From NCBI GenBank assembly GCA_900129675.1, contig FSRD01000001.1, positions 4,639,501-4,703,500 on the forward strand: a stretch of DNA of 64,000 nt. The letters run 5' to 3'. Positions 62,195-64,000 of the stretch are shown here, piece after piece; positions within the stretch are counted from its first letter, which is position 1, and every line of letters begins with the position of its first letter. The notes beneath the pieces were generated by a model. It saw nothing but the letters and a program-made list of their open reading frames with translations, ran no database searches and was not told the origin of the DNA. The position numbers and the translations under genes are program-made. This stretch comes from Bradyrhizobium erythrophlei. GTDB lineage: Bacteria; Pseudomonadota; Alphaproteobacteria; Rhizobiales; Xanthobacteraceae.

Positions 62195-63112
62195 ATGCAA
62201 TTGGGTCTGACGTCGAAAGCGGGCGCGCGAGGCTTCATCGTCGTCGCCGTGCTGTGGATTCTTGCAGCGCTGTCGGCTCTGGTGCTGATTTATCTGGTCT
62301 ATGTCACCAACACCGCGGTGGTCGTGGCCGGGAGCACCGACCGGATCCAGGCCGAGGCACTGGTGACAGCCGGGGTCGAGCTTGCGGCTTATCAGCTGAT
62401 GACCGTCAAGGAAGGCCTCCGTCCGACCAGCGGGACGTTTAACGCCCGGGTCGGTCAAGGCCGCGTGTTTGTGACCTTCCGTTCCGAGGCCGCGCGCGTC
62501 GACCTGAACGCCGCGCCGAAGGGCCTGCTTTCCGGACTGATGATCGGGCTTGGCGCCAGTCCGTCGGACGCGCCCGGCTATGCCGATCGTATCCTCGCCT
62601 GGCGCGCCCCGACCGAACGCGGCGACGACGACCCCGAAAACTCGTTCTATCGGACCTCGGGAGCGCCCTATATCCCGCGCCACGCCCCGTTCCCGGCGTC
62701 CGAGGAATTGTGGCTCGTGCGCGGCATTCCACCCGCCATCATCGAGCGCATGCTTCCGTTCGTGACGGTGTTCAGCAATCTGCCGTCGATCAATGTCCTC
62801 GATGCCGCGCCGCAGGTGCTGGCGGCGCTCCCGAACATGACGCCGGAGAATCTGCAATCGGTGCTGACGCAACGCAACGATCCCACGCTCGACCCGCAGT
62901 CCCTGATCGGGATGGTCGGCGGCGAGGGCGCGACACTTTCGGGCTCCCGGGCCTATCGGATCGCGGTCGATGTCGAACTGCCGGACGGACGGCGCAGCGG
63001 GGCCGAAATCGTGATCCTGCTTCTCGAAGGCGGCGACGAGCCTTATCGTGTATTGTCGTGGCGCAATGCCTCCGACGGCAGCACCACATCGCAAAGGGCC
63101 TCATCGAGATGA
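62195..63112 (+). CDS. gspK: Pseudopilus tip protein GspK
   Basis: 305 residues from the ATG at 62195. The prepilin-like site RG13|FIVVAVLWILAALSALVLIYLV lacks Glu at +5, as is normal for GspK, which caps the tip. The large domain has RVDLNAAPKGLLSGLM, a SAM-like helical part (GSGAPY-type, ASEELWLVRGIPPAIIERML) and SNLPSINVLDAAPQVLAALP. Its stop overlaps the gspL start. Confidence 0.9.
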   Translation: MQLGLTSKAGARGFIVVAVLWILAALSALVLIYLVYVTNTAVVVAGSTDRIQAEALVTAGVELAAYQLMTVKEGLRPTSGTFNARVGQGRVFVTFRSEAARVDLNAAPKGLLSGLMIGLGASPSDAPGYADRILAWRAPTERGDDDPENSFYRTSGAPYIPRHAPFPASEELWLVRGIPPAIIERMLPFVTVFSNLPSINVLDAAPQVLAALPNMTPENLQSVLTQRNDPTLDPQSLIGMVGGEGATLSGSRAYRIAVDVELPDGRRSGAEIVILLLEGGDEPYRVLSWRNASDGSTTSQRASSR

Positions 63113-64000
63113 ACCTGTTCCAGCCGATCGGCGCGATCTTGAGCGCATGGACGGGCAGCGTGGCGGCCGCGCTTGTCGCCGGGCTCGACCGTATCGTCTC
63201 GCCGCGCGTGGTCCGGCTGGTCGAGGCCGACGACGGCGGATTTGCCGTGGAGGCGGCGGGCAAGGCCGAAAACATTCCCGCGCGGATCGGGTTCAGCGAC
63301 GGAACCCTGTCCGCCCCCAATCTGGCGCCCCTTTTCAGGGGAAGCCGGGTCGAGATCGTGCTGCAACCCAAACGATTCCTGTTGCGTCCGCTCGAATTGC
63401 CGGCGCGCGCGGCGGATTTCCTCGAAGGCATCGTGCGCGCGCAGATCGACCGCCTGACGCCGTGGAGCGCCAGCGAGGCGGTGTTCGGCTGCAGCGCGCC
63501 TGCGGCAAGCGGCGCCGAGAGCATCACCACCATGATCGCCGCCACCACGCGCAAGGTCGCGATGTCCTATGTGCAGGCGGTGTCGGGTTTTCATCCCGCT
63601 TCCATCGCGGTCTGCACCGATGTCAGCGAACGCGATGCGGGGCGCGTCAAGGTGTTCGAGCAAAAGGCCCGCGGCCATCTCGACGCGGCGCGTCTCAGCC
63701 GTGCGCTGCTGATCGGGCTCGGCGCGGTCGCGGCGGCGGCGCTGGTTTCGGTCTCGGTGGCGGCCTATGTGGCCGATAATCTCGGGGCCCAGGAGGACGA
63801 ACTGGCGCGGCAGATTTCGGCGCGGCGCGCGGCGATTCGGGCCGGCGCCGACGGCGGCGATCGGTCGCCGGTCGCGGCCCTGGAGCGGCGCAAATACGAG
63901 ACGCCGGCGAGCGTCATCGTGCTCGAGGCGCTGAGCCAGGTTCTGCCCGACCATACCTACGTCACCGAATTGCACCTGGCCGCCAACAAGCTGCAGATAT
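63109..64000 (+). CDS. gspL: Type II secretion inner-membrane protein GspL (3' end outside window)
   Basis: 297 codons are visible from the ATG at 63109 (ATGA overlap with gspK), and the frame is open to the window end. An N-terminal cytoplasmic actin-like half (VEIVLQPKRFLLRPLELPARAADFLEGIVRAQIDRLTPW) is followed by one membrane helix at about 205-225 (ALLIGLGAVAAAALVSVSVAAYVA). A periplasmic coiled part comes next (AQEDELARQISARRAAIRAG). This PilN/GspL layout couples GspE to the platform. GspM would be expected next. Confidence 0.85.
   Translation, partial: MNLFQPIGAILSAWTGSVAAALVAGLDRIVSPRVVRLVEADDGGFAVEAAGKAENIPARIGFSDGTLSAPNLAPLFRGSRVEIVLQPKRFLLRPLELPARAADFLEGIVRAQIDRLTPWSASEAVFGCSAPAASGAESITTMIAATTRKVAMSYVQAVSGFHPASIAVCTDVSERDAGRVKVFEQKARGHLDAARLSRALLIGLGAVAAAALVSVSVAAYVADNLGAQEDELARQISARRAAIRAGADGGDRSPVAALERRKYETPASVIVLEALSQVLPDHTYVTELHLAANKLQI

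Overview
The window looks like chromosomal DNA of an alphaproteobacterium of the Bradyrhizobium/Rhodopseudomonas/Afipia group (Nitrobacteraceae). The reasons are high GC, frequent GTG/TTG starts, paired cyclase-TPR proteins, an Omp25-like barrel, a TctABC transporter beside methylthioadenosine salvage genes, and a compact type II secretion locus. The assignment rests on family content only; no rRNA or marker gene is present. I saw no tRNA, rRNA or CRISPR array.

Region 1 (1-19 kb) is accessory. It opens with the right part of an IS21-family element (istA partial, istB, a third small ORF, a right end with direct repeats). Two tandem adenylate-cyclase/TPR genes follow, then a broken IS1634-like transposase and a Fic protein whose catalytic His is replaced. 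Next comes a 1.8 kb stretch without a convincing gene that carries phased 21-bp iteron-like repeats. After it lies a tightly coupled six-gene minus-strand cluster (half GIY-YIG protein, GIY-YIG/DUF4357 protein, unknown, metallophosphoesterase, DUF6634 protein, Lon-like AAA+ ATPase). The repeats and the cluster are the best candidates here for an undescribed system.

Region 2 (17-28 kb) is metabolic: a molybdopterin oxidoreductase, an FlK-like thioesterase, a Rieske protein with a long helical C-terminus behind a strong leader hairpin, and a minus-strand group of exported acetamidase/formamidase, exported small protein, unknown protein and HupE/UreJ membrane protein. Degenerate genes follow at 26.8-28.1 kb.

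Region 3 (28-36.6 kb) holds a tripartite tricarboxylate-type transporter (SBP, TctB, TctA) interleaved with mtnP, mtnA and a class II aldolase. This is consistent with import and salvage of methylthioadenosine or a related compound by the DHAP shunt. An outer-membrane barrel and a CaiB/BaiF CoA-transferase follow.

Region 4 (37-53 kb) is surface and glycan biology: a large metalloprotease with six 49-residue repeats, a NeuD-like acyltransferase, a GH43-like propeller protein, PhyH dioxygenase, two methyltransferases, a family 2 glycosyltransferase, a beta-helix protein, WbqC and polytopic membrane proteins. It ends in a stretch of broken genes, with three acyltransferase-3 remnants and a decayed copy of gspO plus the gspD tail.

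Region 5 (54-64 kb) is the type II secretion locus: gspO and gspD leftward, and gspE-F-G-H-I-J-K-L rightward as an overlapping operon running off the window end.
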